A DNA stretch of 64,000 nucleotides from an uncultured Methanomethylovorans sp. (GCF_963678545.1 NZ_OY782870.1:558001-622000), one strand, 5' to 3'; positions 46,259 to 56,060 are shown, counted from the first letter of the stretch. Program-made: numbers and translations. The notes: a model not told the origin generated them from the letters alone.

Positions 46259-47392
46259 ATGAGCACTAAAGTGTCCATTATTAAGTGTGATGATTATTCA
46301 AAAGCAAGAGCTGCTATCAAGGAAGCACTCGATCTTATTGGTGGTCTTGAAAAGATCATATCTCCAGGTAATCGTGTGTTATTAAAACCCAATGTACTTG
46401 CCATTAAACGCCCAGAGGCGGCTGTTACTACTCATCCTGCAATTGTATCAGTGATGTGTGAACTTGTTAAAGAAGCAGGTGGTATTCCTATCGTAGGAGA
46501 CGGGTCCGGGGTTACAAGTTCTGCTTCAACAGCTACTGCAGAAGCACTTAAATTGTCTGGTATTGAAGAAGCAGCATTAACTTCGGGTGCAGAGCTTATT
46601 AACTTTGAAACATCGGGCTTTGTAGAAGTTGCTATTCCAGGTGCAAAGCAGTTTCCTAATTTGCACATAGCAAAAGCAGTACTTGATGCTGATGTAATTA
46701 TCTCTCTTCCAAAACTCAAGACTCATGAACTTACGCTTTACACTGGTGCTGTCAAGAACTTTTTTGGTGTTATACCTAGGAAAGACAGAAAAGATGCTCA
46801 TTTTCTGGAGGACCGTGATCGTTTTGGAGAAGCGGTTGTTGATATTTATTCTTTCGTTAAACCTCATCTTGCAGTCATGGATGGTATAGTGGGAATGGAG
46901 GGTGATGGTCCATCAGCTGGTACCCCAATATCTTCAGGCGTGATCATGGCAAGTTATGACTGCGTGGCATTGGATGTAGTAGCATCGGAACTCATTGGCT
47001 TCGATCCCTTGCAGATACCCACGAATAAAGCTGCACTTGCCAGAGGATTTGGTACTAAGAAACCGGAAGTTGTAGGAACACCGCTGGAACAAGTGAAGAT
47101 ACAGTTCAAAAAGTCAACAGGCGGAGCTCTTGCTCTTATGCCTCCTTTATTTAGAAGAATACTTAGAAAGCAGTTCACAGTAAAACCCTTCATCAATACT
47201 TCTATATGCACACTTTGCAAGGCATGTGTTTTGAACTGTTCAGTGAATGCTATTGAGGAAAAGAATGGCTCATTGAAGATCAATGAAGAAAAGTGTATCC
47301 AATGTTACTGTTGTCGTGAACTTTGTCCAAGTCATGCCGTAGAGATCCAAAAGTCACTACTTGTAAGGATCGTGACCAGAGGAAAAAAGTAA
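46259..47392 (+). CDS. DUF362 protein with two [4Fe-4S] clusters
   Basis: Residues 1 to about 300 form a DUF362 domain (LLKPNVL, THPAIV, GDGSG, SLPKLKTHELT, KNFFGVIPR), and residues about 318-367 hold a ferredoxin pair of CxxCxxCxxxC motifs (CTLCKACVLNC and CIQCYCCRELC). The biochemical role of DUF362 is unknown; electron transfer or assembly of a redox enzyme are common guesses. It is the last + strand gene of the cluster and ends at a hairpin terminator. It could feed electrons to a reductive step. Confidence 0.85.
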   Translation: MSTKVSIIKCDDYSKARAAIKEALDLIGGLEKIISPGNRVLLKPNVLAIKRPEAAVTTHPAIVSVMCELVKEAGGIPIVGDGSGVTSSASTATAEALKLSGIEEAALTSGAELINFETSGFVEVAIPGAKQFPNLHIAKAVLDADVIISLPKLKTHELTLYTGAVKNFFGVIPRKDRKDAHFLEDRDRFGEAVVDIYSFVKPHLAVMDGIVGMEGDGPSAGTPISSGVIMASYDCVALDVVASELIGFDPLQIPTNKAALARGFGTKKPEVVGTPLEQVKIQFKKSTGGALALMPPLFRRILRKQFTVKPFINTSICTLCKACVLNCSVNAIEEKNGSLKINEEKCIQCYCCRELCPSHAVEIQKSLLVRIVTRGKK

Positions 47393-47407
47393 TTAAGGGC
47401 AAAAGAT

Positions 47408-47446
47408 GGGTTGATCAGAGATAAACAGATCAATCCTCTTTTATTT
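47408..47446 (+). terminator. Hairpin terminator between convergent genes
   Basis: GGGTTGATC (47408-47416) pairs with GATCAATCC (47428-47436) with one G-U pair, then TCTTTTATTT follows. It ends the + strand cluster at its meeting point with the acyltransferase gene. Confidence 0.6.
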
Positions 47447-47466
47447 ACTTAACTATATTAGGTAAA

Positions 47467-48048
47467 TCAACAAGATTCTGATTTAACTTCTGGTTTTGCT
47501 TCTGATTTTTCTTCGTTCTTTTCTTCATCCCCAACGTCCAGCTTTTTTACAACTTTGGCTGGGAAGCCTAAAGCAAGACTATTCGGAGAAATATTGCGGC
47601 TAACTACAGATCCGATCCCTATTATGGAATTTTCGCCAATCTCTACTCCCTGAGTAATTATGCAGCCGGGGTTTACAGAAACACCGCGTCTGATAATAAT
47701 AGGTTCTATGGTCCTTGGATATGCTTTTCTTGTGGTCAGGCTGCCTCTTGAATGGGAGGATAGTATACAGCGGTCACCAATTTCAACAAAATCTTCTATT
47801 GTGATCATTTCAGGGTGAATTCTATCAAATATTACATCATAACCGATGTACACATTTTTTCCAATATTCACTCCTCTCATTCTATGAAATTTTGCTCTCC
47901 AGGAAGGAATCGGGCAAGTTGATGCGAGTCGCTCCAAAATCCATTTCCTGAAATATTTTATCCCGAATATGAGTTTATTCTCATGATAATGCTCAGCAAT
48001 CTCTCCAAAACAAATTTTGTCCCTGTCAGAAACCATATCAGAACCCAT
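47467..48048 (-). CDS. Hexapeptide-repeat acyltransferase
   Basis: The 193-residue protein is a left-handed beta-helix transferase of the maltose/galactoside acetyltransferase type: repeated GVNIGKNVYIG, EDFVEIGDRC, GVSVNPGCIIT and GENSIIGIGSVV hexapeptides, with the GFPAKVV end motif. It moves an acetyl or similar acyl group to a sugar or other hydroxyl. The C-terminal tail (about 175-193) is highly charged Lys/Glu repeat. AGGTGG six bases ahead supports the ATG. It is convergent with the carrier cluster and may finish its product or serve surface sugars. Confidence 0.88.
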   Translation of the reverse strand: MGSDMVSDRDKICFGEIAEHYHENKLIFGIKYFRKWILERLASTCPIPSWRAKFHRMRGVNIGKNVYIGYDVIFDRIHPEMITIEDFVEIGDRCILSSHSRGSLTTRKAYPRTIEPIIIRRGVSVNPGCIITQGVEIGENSIIGIGSVVSRNISPNSLALGFPAKVVKKLDVGDEEKNEEKSEAKPEVKSESC

Positions 48049-48558
48049 TTGCGCCCACCTGTTAAGTTAACTCTTATGTATATAATAATCACATTATTGA
48101 TGTATTGATAATCCATAGCATGTTTTTTAAAACAGTACAAATATAACAATGGAATAGTTGATTATCACCTTGTATACTTCAACCACGATATTTATGGTAT
48201 ATAATTATAACTATATGTCGGCCAATAAAAATTTTATTGTCGCATTTTAAACCAATTCCTGAAGTTTTGCACACTCTTTATCTCGGGTTACATCAATAAT
48301 GTTCATTATTTGTAGTATTATTCGTCAATAAAATATAAATATATTATTCTTTGATTTTTATCTCACAATATACTAGTAAAAATAGAATTAGGCAAATACC
48401 CGGTGTTTATGTACTTACTGCTTATGTATTCCTGTACAAGCTGTGTAACATCAAAATTATCAAAGTGCTTTTTCCACTTCGATCAAAAATAAATGGAATT
48501 TGGTTTCCCTCACTTAAAGTATTAGTGTGAACTCCAAGTTTTATACGATATTCCAGAG
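48049..48558. other. Intergenic region with the relic of a disaggregatase repeat
   Basis: The gap holds the promoter of the acyltransferase gene (minus-strand TATA-like TATATAC near 48076-48082) and, at about 48395-48456, a stretch that on the minus strand encodes FDVTQLVQEYISSKYINTGY, nearly the same as part of the DNRLRE repeat of the protein at 56088-60302. The rest is AT-rich with no gene. Confidence 0.6.
48395..48456 (-). pseudogene. Relic of a DNRLRE (disaggregatase) domain
   Basis: About 20 codons, translated on the minus strand as NFDVTQLVQEYISSKYINTG, match the end part of the repeat encoded near 57000-57070. The frame is broken soon after on both sides. It lies about 100 bp downstream of the smaller disaggregatase-like gene, so that gene may once have ended with this domain. 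Confidence 0.7.
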
Positions 48559-50949
48559 TTACTTAACAACTACCGTTAATGTGTCTGTGGATTTTTGTCC
48601 TTTAGAATCAATAACGGTTAGTGTCACAGTATAAGTTCCAGCCTTTGTATACGTCTTTGTAGCTCTCATGCCGGTAGCTTCAGTGGTTATACCATTCGAT
48701 GCATCAAAGTCCCATCTGTAAGACACTATTTTCTTGTCATCTGTAGATAAATTTCCAGAGAAACTAACAGCTTTTCCTCTTGTAGCAGTCAGATCTTTGC
48801 CAGCATTTGCGACTGGTGGATTATCGCCGGAACTTGTTGTGGTAGAACCTGATGTACTTGTACTTGTGCTTGTACTTGTTGTGGTTGCAGTGCTTGTTTT
48901 ACTGCCAACAACTACCGTTAATGTGTCTGTGGATTTCTGTCCCTTTGAGTCGGTGACAGTAAGTGTCACAGTATAAGTTCCAGCTTTGGTGTATGTCTTT
49001 GTAGCTTTTTGACCCGTGGCTTCAGTAGTTATACCATTTGAAGCATCGAAGTCCCATCTATAAGACACTATCTTATTGCTGGCTGTGGAAGAACCACCAT
49101 CAAAGGATACTTTAGAATTCACAGCAGCTGTTTTATCTGCCCCAGCATTTGCAACTGGCAGATTATTTCCGGAACTTGTTGTAGTTGTACTTGTTGTGGT
49201 TGTTGAAGTGCCAACAATTACCGTTAGTGTGTCTGTGGATTTTTGTCCACTTGTATCAGTAACAGTCAGTGTCACTGTGTAAGTTCCAGCTTTGGTATAT
49301 GTCTTCGTAGCAGTTTTACCGGTAGCTTCAGAAGTTATACCATTTGAAGCATCAAAGTCCCATGAGTAAGATTTTATTCCGTTGTCGTCAGTGGACGCAC
49401 TGCCATCAAAGGATACTTTAGCATTCACAGCTGCTGTTTTGTCTGCACCAGCATTTGCTACCGGTGGATTGTCTGCCTTATTTGAAACGGCTGAAGAACT
49501 GCTGCTACTGGATGAAGCGTCAGAGGTATCTCCACTATACTCAATATTTGAGCCAGTGTATGGACCCTTTGCATTGTCATAGATGCGATTATTTTTCAGT
49601 ACAAATTTGTGATTTGCAGAGTTGTAGTTCCATACACCTGTTGCCACGTTCTTGTTACAGTTTTTAATAACGTTGTTAGTTACATAGGTGGTGAATTTTG
49701 CACTCATTTTGTAAGAATTGGTATATTGATAATACTTGATACCAGCATGACCACCATTATCAATGACGTTGTTTTCTATTCTTGTATTATCAAACTGTCC
49801 AATTGTGATCGCAGCATTGCTGTATCCTGTATTGGTACCATATTGACCAACATTGCGCATCGTATTATCGTGTATATATACATTCTTTCCACGTATTACA
49901 TTATCCCGGTCTTCACCATCTATCCAGATAGCTGCACCATTAAGGGTGTGGAAAGTGTTTTTGTATATTTCAATATTTTCTGATTTGTATCCACTGCTCT
50001 TGTCGATTTCTATACCCGGGCCTGTTGAAGTGCCTCCTGTACCAATTTCCGAATGGATCACGTTATTATAGATCTTTGCATTGCCGGAACTTGATAATCT
50101 GAAAGCGCTGTTTGTTCTTGTAAATACATCATTATTAGCTACAGTAACGCCATTCATTCCCAAAACGTACAGGGCATCATGTCCCAGCTTATATACAGAA
50201 TTACCTGTGAATTTTATATTTGCTGAAGAACTGTATGAATAAGGTTTGTTTTTTACTTTTAATCCGTCTCCAGTTCCCCATTCCAAACGCATGTCTGTTA
50301 CTGTAATATCTTTGCAGTTCTCGAAGTACATCAGATTATAGTATCCTTTGCCACGAGATACTGACTGTTTTTCACTATTTCCATCGATCTCAAAACCTTT
50401 GATAGTGATACCTTTTTGTGCACCGCTTTTGTTTTTTATTAAAGGAACGTCAACAGACCACCCTGCATTTGGTACCAATTTGATACAAGCGCTTGAATCT
50501 CCGGTGAGTATAGTATTTGATCCGATCTCAAGGGTTGCATCTATCCAGTATGTATTTGGCCCTCTTAGGTATACAGTGCCGCCGCCGAGGTTGTCGGTAT
50601 CTGTTAATGCTTTGTTAATTTCAATGTGATCATTTGTTCCATCACAGTTATAATTTCCACTTCCATCGGTATCAACATATACTGTTGCTGCGGATGCTAA
50701 ACTGGATCCGACAATTGAAAAACACAGGAAGCAGATTGAAAAGGCCAGGAACAAAACAGATATTTTTTTAATAACAGATTTATTTTTGCTTTCAGAAGTT
50801 AAGACGTTATAGCTTTTAGCAAAAGAAGGCCTTGATGAAAAGACGAAGAAACTACTAATACTTAATGCAATTAATAATACATGACGAGATTTAGCCCATC
50901 TATGAGCACTAAATCTTTCACAAATTTTTATACATTTACTCTTAAACAT
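48559..50949 (-). CDS. Disaggregatase-like beta-helix/PKD protein, smaller paralogue
   Basis: The 796-residue exported protein has a parallel beta-helix (about 85-470) that begins with TVYVDTDGSGNYNCDG, as in the disaggregatase that breaks the methanochondroitin matrix of Methanosarcina. A Ser-rich linker and three PKD domains follow, separated by Ser/Thr linkers. The start at 50949 has AAAGGAGAG upstream, but it places two hydrophobic segments at the N-terminus (about 22-44 and 61-87), the second followed by the mature domain. No DNRLRE domain or C-terminal anchor is present. Likely role: cutting or binding an extracellular polysaccharide. Confidence 0.85.
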   Translation of the reverse strand: MFKSKCIKICERFSAHRWAKSRHVLLIALSISSFFVFSSRPSFAKSYNVLTSESKNKSVIKKISVLFLAFSICFLCFSIVGSSLASAATVYVDTDGSGNYNCDGTNDHIEINKALTDTDNLGGGTVYLRGPNTYWIDATLEIGSNTILTGDSSACIKLVPNAGWSVDVPLIKNKSGAQKGITIKGFEIDGNSEKQSVSRGKGYYNLMYFENCKDITVTDMRLEWGTGDGLKVKNKPYSYSSSANIKFTGNSVYKLGHDALYVLGMNGVTVANNDVFTRTNSAFRLSSSGNAKIYNNVIHSEIGTGGTSTGPGIEIDKSSGYKSENIEIYKNTFHTLNGAAIWIDGEDRDNVIRGKNVYIHDNTMRNVGQYGTNTGYSNAAITIGQFDNTRIENNVIDNGGHAGIKYYQYTNSYKMSAKFTTYVTNNVIKNCNKNVATGVWNYNSANHKFVLKNNRIYDNAKGPYTGSNIEYSGDTSDASSSSSSSSAVSNKADNPPVANAGADKTAAVNAKVSFDGSASTDDNGIKSYSWDFDASNGITSEATGKTATKTYTKAGTYTVTLTVTDTSGQKSTDTLTVIVGTSTTTTSTTTTSSGNNLPVANAGADKTAAVNSKVSFDGGSSTASNKIVSYRWDFDASNGITTEATGQKATKTYTKAGTYTVTLTVTDSKGQKSTDTLTVVVGSKTSTATTTSTSTSTSTSGSTTTSSGDNPPVANAGKDLTATRGKAVSFSGNLSTDDKKIVSYRWDFDASNGITTEATGMRATKTYTKAGTYTVTLTVIDSKGQKSTDTLTVVVK

Positions 50950-51606
50950 ATTTCACTCTCCTTTGTTGTTTTAGCATAATTATAATTAAAGTTACGTCTG
51001 AAAGCCAGATTGATTTAATGCTAGATAAATATTTGCCGAAAATATGTATTCTTAAACATATTTATTTATATATTAAAACAATTTAATATTTTATAATGCG
51101 ACTGGTTTTTTTAATAATTCTTTGTAATTTAAAATAATCATACTCAATCAGCTGGTTTTAAGAATAGTAAATATAGAAAATTAAAGATGACTTTCATTAT
51201 TTCAATATTGCATATTTTAAAAATAGCTTTATATCATATAGATGTTATATAATTAAGCAAATATAATCAAACTTACGCCGTCATCATCAAGTTTTATATT
51301 AATTATATTACAATAGCTATCAATCAACTAAAGTTGATAATTCATATCAGTATATGTAGGCATATTCAAACTACTATTAGATTACATTTCCAATTATCAT
51401 ATAGGATTTCTACAGAACAGATATTCACTATGGATTTGCATTCTTGAGAACTAAACCAAAAGCAATATTGAGGTAATGATCCGTACGAATTGAGGACCGA
51501 TAAAAATCAGAAATTTACAGCAAAACTTCAGATAACGCTAAAGGGTTATATAGTTAAAAATCTCTAACATGAGCTACCAAATTCAATATTTATTTCAAGG
51601 GTTTTT
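50950..51606. other. AT-rich divergent intergenic region
   Basis: This 657-bp gap has the promoters of the beta-helix gene (-) and the flippase (+; TTATATAG at 51546-51553). A 14-base sequence TCTTAAACATATTT occurs at 50940-50953 (over the start codon of the beta-helix gene) and again at 51050-51063, so the gene start may have been duplicated. I see no other gene. Confidence 0.5.
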
Positions 51607-53070
51607 ATGTCAAACTATAAACTTATAAAAGATATAGGGATAGTAGCCATATCTCAGATTCTAACATCTCTTGGGTCATTTTTGTTACTGCCTATAATAT
51701 CAAAAACTCTTGGACCTTATGATTATGGTACATGGGCTCAAATTTCAGTAACTGTATCACTTCTGAGCCCTGTAGCTATTATGGGTTTATCGATGGGAAT
51801 TGTTAGGTTTTTATCAGGTGAAAAAGATCTTAAACGTGTGAGAGAAACATATTTTTCAGTTCTCTTTATTGTCTTCTCGGCTGGATTACTCATCTCTTCA
51901 ATGCTTTATTTGTCATCTAATTATTTAGCAGGATCAATATTTGGTGACCCTAAAGCATCATACTATATTCAATGTGGTTCTATTTTAGTATTACTATTAG
52001 CCGTTGAGCAAATTTCATTGTACTATTTCAGAATATTCCAAAAAATAGACACATTTGCCAGTCTTAGTATCTTTAAATCTATTGGTCATCTTATTGTAAC
52101 TATTATTTTGCTTCATTCTGGTTTTGGGCTTTTATCAATAATAGTTTCTTTAGCATTAATTGAGTCCACATTGTTTGTAATCTCGATGTATTTAATAGTT
52201 TCAGAGATTGGTTTTTCATTACCAAGATTCAAAGGTATTAAGGAAATATTAAAATACAGTTTACCTCTAACACCAAATTCTGTTATTAGGTGGGTTACAG
52301 ATTCCAGTGACAGATATTTGGTTACTTATTTCATGGGATTAACTTCTGCAGGAGTTTATTCTGCTGCTTATGGAATTGGAAATCTGGTTACTCTTATGAT
52401 AACACCAATTCAATTTATACTGTTTCCTGAACTTTCTAGGTTATATAATCAAGGAAAAGATGCTGAAGCTGCGAATTACATTAACCTTTCCCTTAGATAT
52501 TTTTTATATGGTGCGATTCCTGCTTGTTTAGGTCTCACTTTTCTTTCAAGACCATTATTAGTTATCATAACAACTCCTGAGTTCATATCTGGAAGCAATG
52601 TTATTCCATATGTGGCATTTTCAGGCTTGTTAGCAGGTGTATTTCAGATACTTATCAACATTACTCACTTGGTCAAAAAAACTCAGTTCAATTTGTTCAT
52701 TCATTTATTTGCTGCTTTGGCGAATGCAATATTGAATTTTTTACTAATACCGCCTTTTGGAATAGTAGGAGCTGCATTTGCAACTCTCGTAGCATATCTA
52801 TTAATGGTATTGATATGTGCTAAGGTCTCGTTTAAATATCTAAAGCCAAATATTGACTGGATATTCATTTCGAAATCTATTCTTTCTTCTTTCATAATGT
52901 GTACTTTCTTATTTTTCCTGGATTCAAATAGTTTGTTCTCTTTAGTAAGAAATGTGGTTATCGGGGCAATTTTATATGTAGTTTCTACTTTCCTTCTTAA
53001 AACCTTTAATCAGAAAGAGCAAGATCTCATCAAAAGTGGAATTTCAAAAATTATAAAAAAGCGATCTTAA
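51607..53070 (+). CDS. Polysaccharide flippase (Wzx/MATE-like)
   Basis: The 487-residue integral membrane protein has about 12-14 helices and the family's N-terminal pattern (SQILTSLGSFLLLPIISKTL, then GPYDYGTW). It belongs to the polysaccharide biosynthesis/MOP exporters that flip lipid-linked sugars across the membrane. Between the two disaggregatase-like genes it suggests a surface polymer locus. AAGGG precedes the ATG. It stands alone on the + strand with its own TATA box. Confidence 0.9.
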   Translation: MSNYKLIKDIGIVAISQILTSLGSFLLLPIISKTLGPYDYGTWAQISVTVSLLSPVAIMGLSMGIVRFLSGEKDLKRVRETYFSVLFIVFSAGLLISSMLYLSSNYLAGSIFGDPKASYYIQCGSILVLLLAVEQISLYYFRIFQKIDTFASLSIFKSIGHLIVTIILLHSGFGLLSIIVSLALIESTLFVISMYLIVSEIGFSLPRFKGIKEILKYSLPLTPNSVIRWVTDSSDRYLVTYFMGLTSAGVYSAAYGIGNLVTLMITPIQFILFPELSRLYNQGKDAEAANYINLSLRYFLYGAIPACLGLTFLSRPLLVIITTPEFISGSNVIPYVAFSGLLAGVFQILINITHLVKKTQFNLFIHLFAALANAILNFLLIPPFGIVGAAFATLVAYLLMVLICAKVSFKYLKPNIDWIFISKSILSSFIMCTFLFFLDSNSLFSLVRNVVIGAILYVVSTFLLKTFNQKEQDLIKSGISKIIKKRS

Positions 53071-53137
53071 GTTTGGTTATTGATTCCATATCATAATATC
53101 AAAAGAGTTAATAAATCATGAAATAAAATTGCTTTTA

Positions 53138-53704
53138 TCAATTCAACAGAAGTCTCATTTTGTAGCCGCTTTTCCCTTTTCCATACATATTTTCGATTAT
53201 GTCGATGGTTTCAAATCCAATCTTTTTATATAACCCAATAGCAGCGTTGTTTTCAGCATTAACAAATAACCAGATCGATTCAATGTTGTTAGCTTTCAGT
53301 TCCTTAATACTTTCCCGTAAAAGTGCCTCTCCAAATCCTTTTCTTGAAAAATTAAAATCTACTGCTATTGAAAAGATGACTGCAAATTTTCTTATTCGTC
53401 TTAAAGAAAGCGTTGGTTGTATATAGTAACTGCAATACCCAACAGATTTGCCATTATATTGAAGGACATAAAAAATATTTTGAAATAGCTGTGAGTATCG
53501 GATCAGCTTTTTCTCTGATCTATTAGGAAAATTTTGATTAAATATTTTAAGCACATCATTTAGTGATGCCTTGTCAACGGTAGTAACATTTCCCTTATAG
53601 ATTTTGATAAATTTATTTGAAATGCTATATCCAATTATCTCTTCTACATATCTTCGTAAGCTCTTTAAAACGTTGAAAGGCAATTTTAGAAATTTGAAGA
53701 GCAT
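53138..53704 (-). CDS. GNAT acetyltransferase
   Basis: The 188-residue protein has the GNAT core with the acetyl-CoA loop FSRKGFGEALL near 118-128 and the C-terminal NAAIGLYKKIGF motif typical of RimI-like enzymes. The first 35 residues form a separate helical part. TGAGGA five bases ahead supports the ATG. It starts 12 bp after the FemAB-like gene and is the last of a three-gene unit, which suggests acetylation of a surface sugar or peptide rather than ribosomal protein. Confidence 0.85.
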   Translation of the reverse strand: MLFKFLKLPFNVLKSLRRYVEEIIGYSISNKFIKIYKGNVTTVDKASLNDVLKIFNQNFPNRSEKKLIRYSQLFQNIFYVLQYNGKSVGYCSYYIQPTLSLRRIRKFAVIFSIAVDFNFSRKGFGEALLRESIKELKANNIESIWLFVNAENNAAIGLYKKIGFETIDIIENMYGKGKSGYKMRLLLN

Positions 53705-53716
53705 TATTTCCTCAAC

Positions 53717-54715
53717 TCACCTTTTAAGTAATCCTCTACAAGCCCTTAATAACTTGTATCTCCGACTAGTATAATTAATTAAATAATGGGGAACTAATTC
53801 CGGATTAAATCCAGTGATAAAGTCTGTGAATTGGGAATGATTTGCTGCCAACATATTGATCTCTTTATGGCCTTCTGCTTTTAGATCGCTGATCACATTA
53901 TAATATATTAGAGAATTTGCTCCACTTTTCCTATAAGATGGATCTGATGATGCTGTCCACGCATATACCCGTTGTTTGTCCCATACTCTTATCTGAGCTG
54001 CTACATATTCTGCGGACGGGGTCTCAGCAACCCACATTTCACCTATACCTTTCCGCTCCAATAAATCAATTACTCGGTCAAAGAAAATCTTCTGTACAGG
54101 TGAGGTAAGATTCTGTCTGGTATAAACCATTGAAAATAGATTGTAGTATACATTAGAATCTTTTAGTTTTTTAACCACTAATCCTTCTTTTGCCGATTTA
54201 TTGATATTCTTTTTCAGGTCTTTAGAAAGCCCAGCATCTATATCTCTTTCTAAATTAAGGTAGTATGCATAAAAAACACCGGATTCCCATCCGTTCCATG
54301 TAAATGGTCTAATGTCCTTAAAGTCAGGAGATAACTTCATTTCAATACTATCTAATTTCATATTGGAAAGAAATACACGCAAATGGTTCAGTATTTCATG
54401 GGAATCCTGAACTTGTTTCCTCACGCTGACACCTGGAAAATCTTTGATTACAATTCCACCGTAAGGGGTCATTTCACATGTGGAAGAAGCTACCTTAAAG
54501 ATCCGGTTCATTTTTCTTATAAAAAGTGGGAATCCACCTACCAGAGCATCTTCTTGGAAACAACCATATATTTTTAAATCTTTGCTAAATGTATCTCTGC
54601 AAAGTGTTAACCAATCACTTGTATGAAATACAGTTCCACATGAAGATGTTTCTACAAGTTCGTCCCAGAGTTTGTATTCAGCTGGATCAAGTTCTCTAAT
54701 TTGTATCTCTGACAT
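53717..54715 (-). CDS. FemAB/GNAT-like peptidyl or sugar transferase
   Basis: From the ATG at 54715 (GGTGGG upstream) the protein has 332 residues with two GNAT-like halves, as in FemAB-type proteins: an N-terminal TSDWLTLCRD part, a central KDLKKNINKSAKEG region and a C-terminal YAWTASSDPSYRKSGANSL segment. Such proteins in bacteria add amino acids from tRNA to peptidoglycan; in archaea and exopolysaccharide loci they act on other acceptors that are not known. It overlaps the deacetylase end by 20 bp. Confidence 0.85.
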   Translation of the reverse strand: MSEIQIRELDPAEYKLWDELVETSSCGTVFHTSDWLTLCRDTFSKDLKIYGCFQEDALVGGFPLFIRKMNRIFKVASSTCEMTPYGGIVIKDFPGVSVRKQVQDSHEILNHLRVFLSNMKLDSIEMKLSPDFKDIRPFTWNGWESGVFYAYYLNLERDIDAGLSKDLKKNINKSAKEGLVVKKLKDSNVYYNLFSMVYTRQNLTSPVQKIFFDRVIDLLERKGIGEMWVAETPSAEYVAAQIRVWDKQRVYAWTASSDPSYRKSGANSLIYYNVISDLKAEGHKEINMLAANHSQFTDFITGFNPELVPHYLINYTSRRYKLLRACRGLLKR

Positions 54716-55745
54716 TTTTTTCCCACCAATTGCAAATCTCTGCTCCACTAGTTATGCAAGCATTTTTCTCGGAACAATATTTCAATATCTTTTCATAGAA
54801 TTTCAGGAAAATCCCATCCATAGAATTATTGTGCCAGAGGATGGTAATTACACCTCTATATTGTTCAACTCTGTCGATCAATTGCTTTGTAAGTTCCCAC
54901 GCTTTTTCAAAATCCAATCGCATGTAATCCATCAAAAGTGTACGGTCCATTATCACAAGTGGGATCTCAAGAATGTCTATTTCCTTAGAAGTGTTCAGGT
55001 TAAATGGCTTGAATGGATGACAAGTTCCATTCCTGAATCCTGCGCAATTCGCATACCCAAATGTTGTATCATATTTGAATCCTGCTTTGCTTAATAGTTC
55101 CCATGTATCCGGCGTTTTGAATCTAAGATAGTGGTTTCTGTAGCCTATAACCTCTTTTCCAGAAACGCTCTCAAGCAACTTCTTTTCCTGGATCATCTTT
55201 TCAATGTTATCATATGATCCATGTCCTCCATGCAGGCCTACTTCCCATCCTTTATCAGAAATCTCTCCAATCTCATTAGCAATTTCTTCAAGATTGTAGT
55301 TGAAGTCTCTTTCTCCAGGTCTGAGTGCAAGGAAATATAAACTTGATTTGGCTCCGTATTTGTCTTCAATCTCCATTATTTCTTTAAAATTCCTGAATGG
55401 ATGTTTCTTTTTATTGAGAATAGAGAACGCATATCGCATACTGTTTCTATAATTGCCTTTTATTATGGATTTTGCAGATTCAAATGCACAGTTTCCAAAT
55501 CCCTGTTTAATGACATCGATATCATGAGTGAGGCAAACAGCAAATTTTTTCCCATCAGGGTATTCTGGATTCAATCCATTATCCATCATGTATTTAGATA
55601 CAGTTGGCTCCATTAAGTTTGAATGTTTACTGAAATAGTAAGGAAACCTCGCATATTGATCTAAAAAAAGTGGGTTATATTCTTCCCTTTTTGTAAAGAG
55701 TTCCCATATTTCTGGCTCTGCGCGCAGTTTATCAATTAGGGCCAT
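54696..55745 (-). CDS. Polysaccharide deacetylase-family protein
   Basis: The 349-residue protein has the NodB-type fold with an early LTHDIDVIKQG (catalytic and metal aspartates), HGGHGSYDN (the two metal histidines), GYRNHYLRF and a late ILWHNNSMDG. It should remove acetyl groups from an N-acetylated polysaccharide. There is no signal peptide, so a cytoplasmic or precursor substrate is possible. I choose the ATG at 55745 with AGGTG upstream rather than a GTG nine bases earlier. It ends in TAG and heads the deacetylase-FemAB-GNAT unit. Confidence 0.88.
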   Translation of the reverse strand: MALIDKLRAEPEIWELFTKREEYNPLFLDQYARFPYYFSKHSNLMEPTVSKYMMDNGLNPEYPDGKKFAVCLTHDIDVIKQGFGNCAFESAKSIIKGNYRNSMRYAFSILNKKKHPFRNFKEIMEIEDKYGAKSSLYFLALRPGERDFNYNLEEIANEIGEISDKGWEVGLHGGHGSYDNIEKMIQEKKLLESVSGKEVIGYRNHYLRFKTPDTWELLSKAGFKYDTTFGYANCAGFRNGTCHPFKPFNLNTSKEIDILEIPLVIMDRTLLMDYMRLDFEKAWELTKQLIDRVEQYRGVITILWHNNSMDGIFLKFYEKILKYCSEKNACITSGAEICNWWEKNVRDTN

Positions 55746-56015
55746 TTTGCACACCTATTACTTCCATTCTATAAAACTTTATGCTATAAAAATACAAAAA
55801 TCTTTGTCCTCGCTTCTATATACCATTTTTCTGATCCATTAATAGATATAGAAATACAAAAAACAAGTTATTACATATTTTGGAATCTATTATAGCTCTT
55901 CGATTATAATTATTATATTCTACTACATATCCAGAATATCTATATTTTGAATTTATGATAATAATGCTAAAGGATCATTGAACTATAAATTGTTTTAAAT
56001 AAAGGTAATTAAAGC
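55746..56015. promoter_or_regulatory. AT-rich gap ahead of the deacetylase unit
   Basis: The 270-bp stretch is nearly all A and T, and holds the deacetylase promoter; no gene is seen. TATA-like sequences are too frequent to choose one. Confidence 0.35.
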
Positions 56016-56060
56016 AAAAAAAAACTGAGTGAAAACAATCTTTTTTGCGTTCACACTCAG
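56016..56060 (-). terminator. Hairpin-T9 terminator of the larger disaggregatase gene
   Basis: On the minus strand CTGAGTGTGAAC pairs with GTTTTCACTCAG (one bulge) and a run of nine T follows. It lies 28 bp after the stop of the gene at 56088. Confidence 0.75.
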
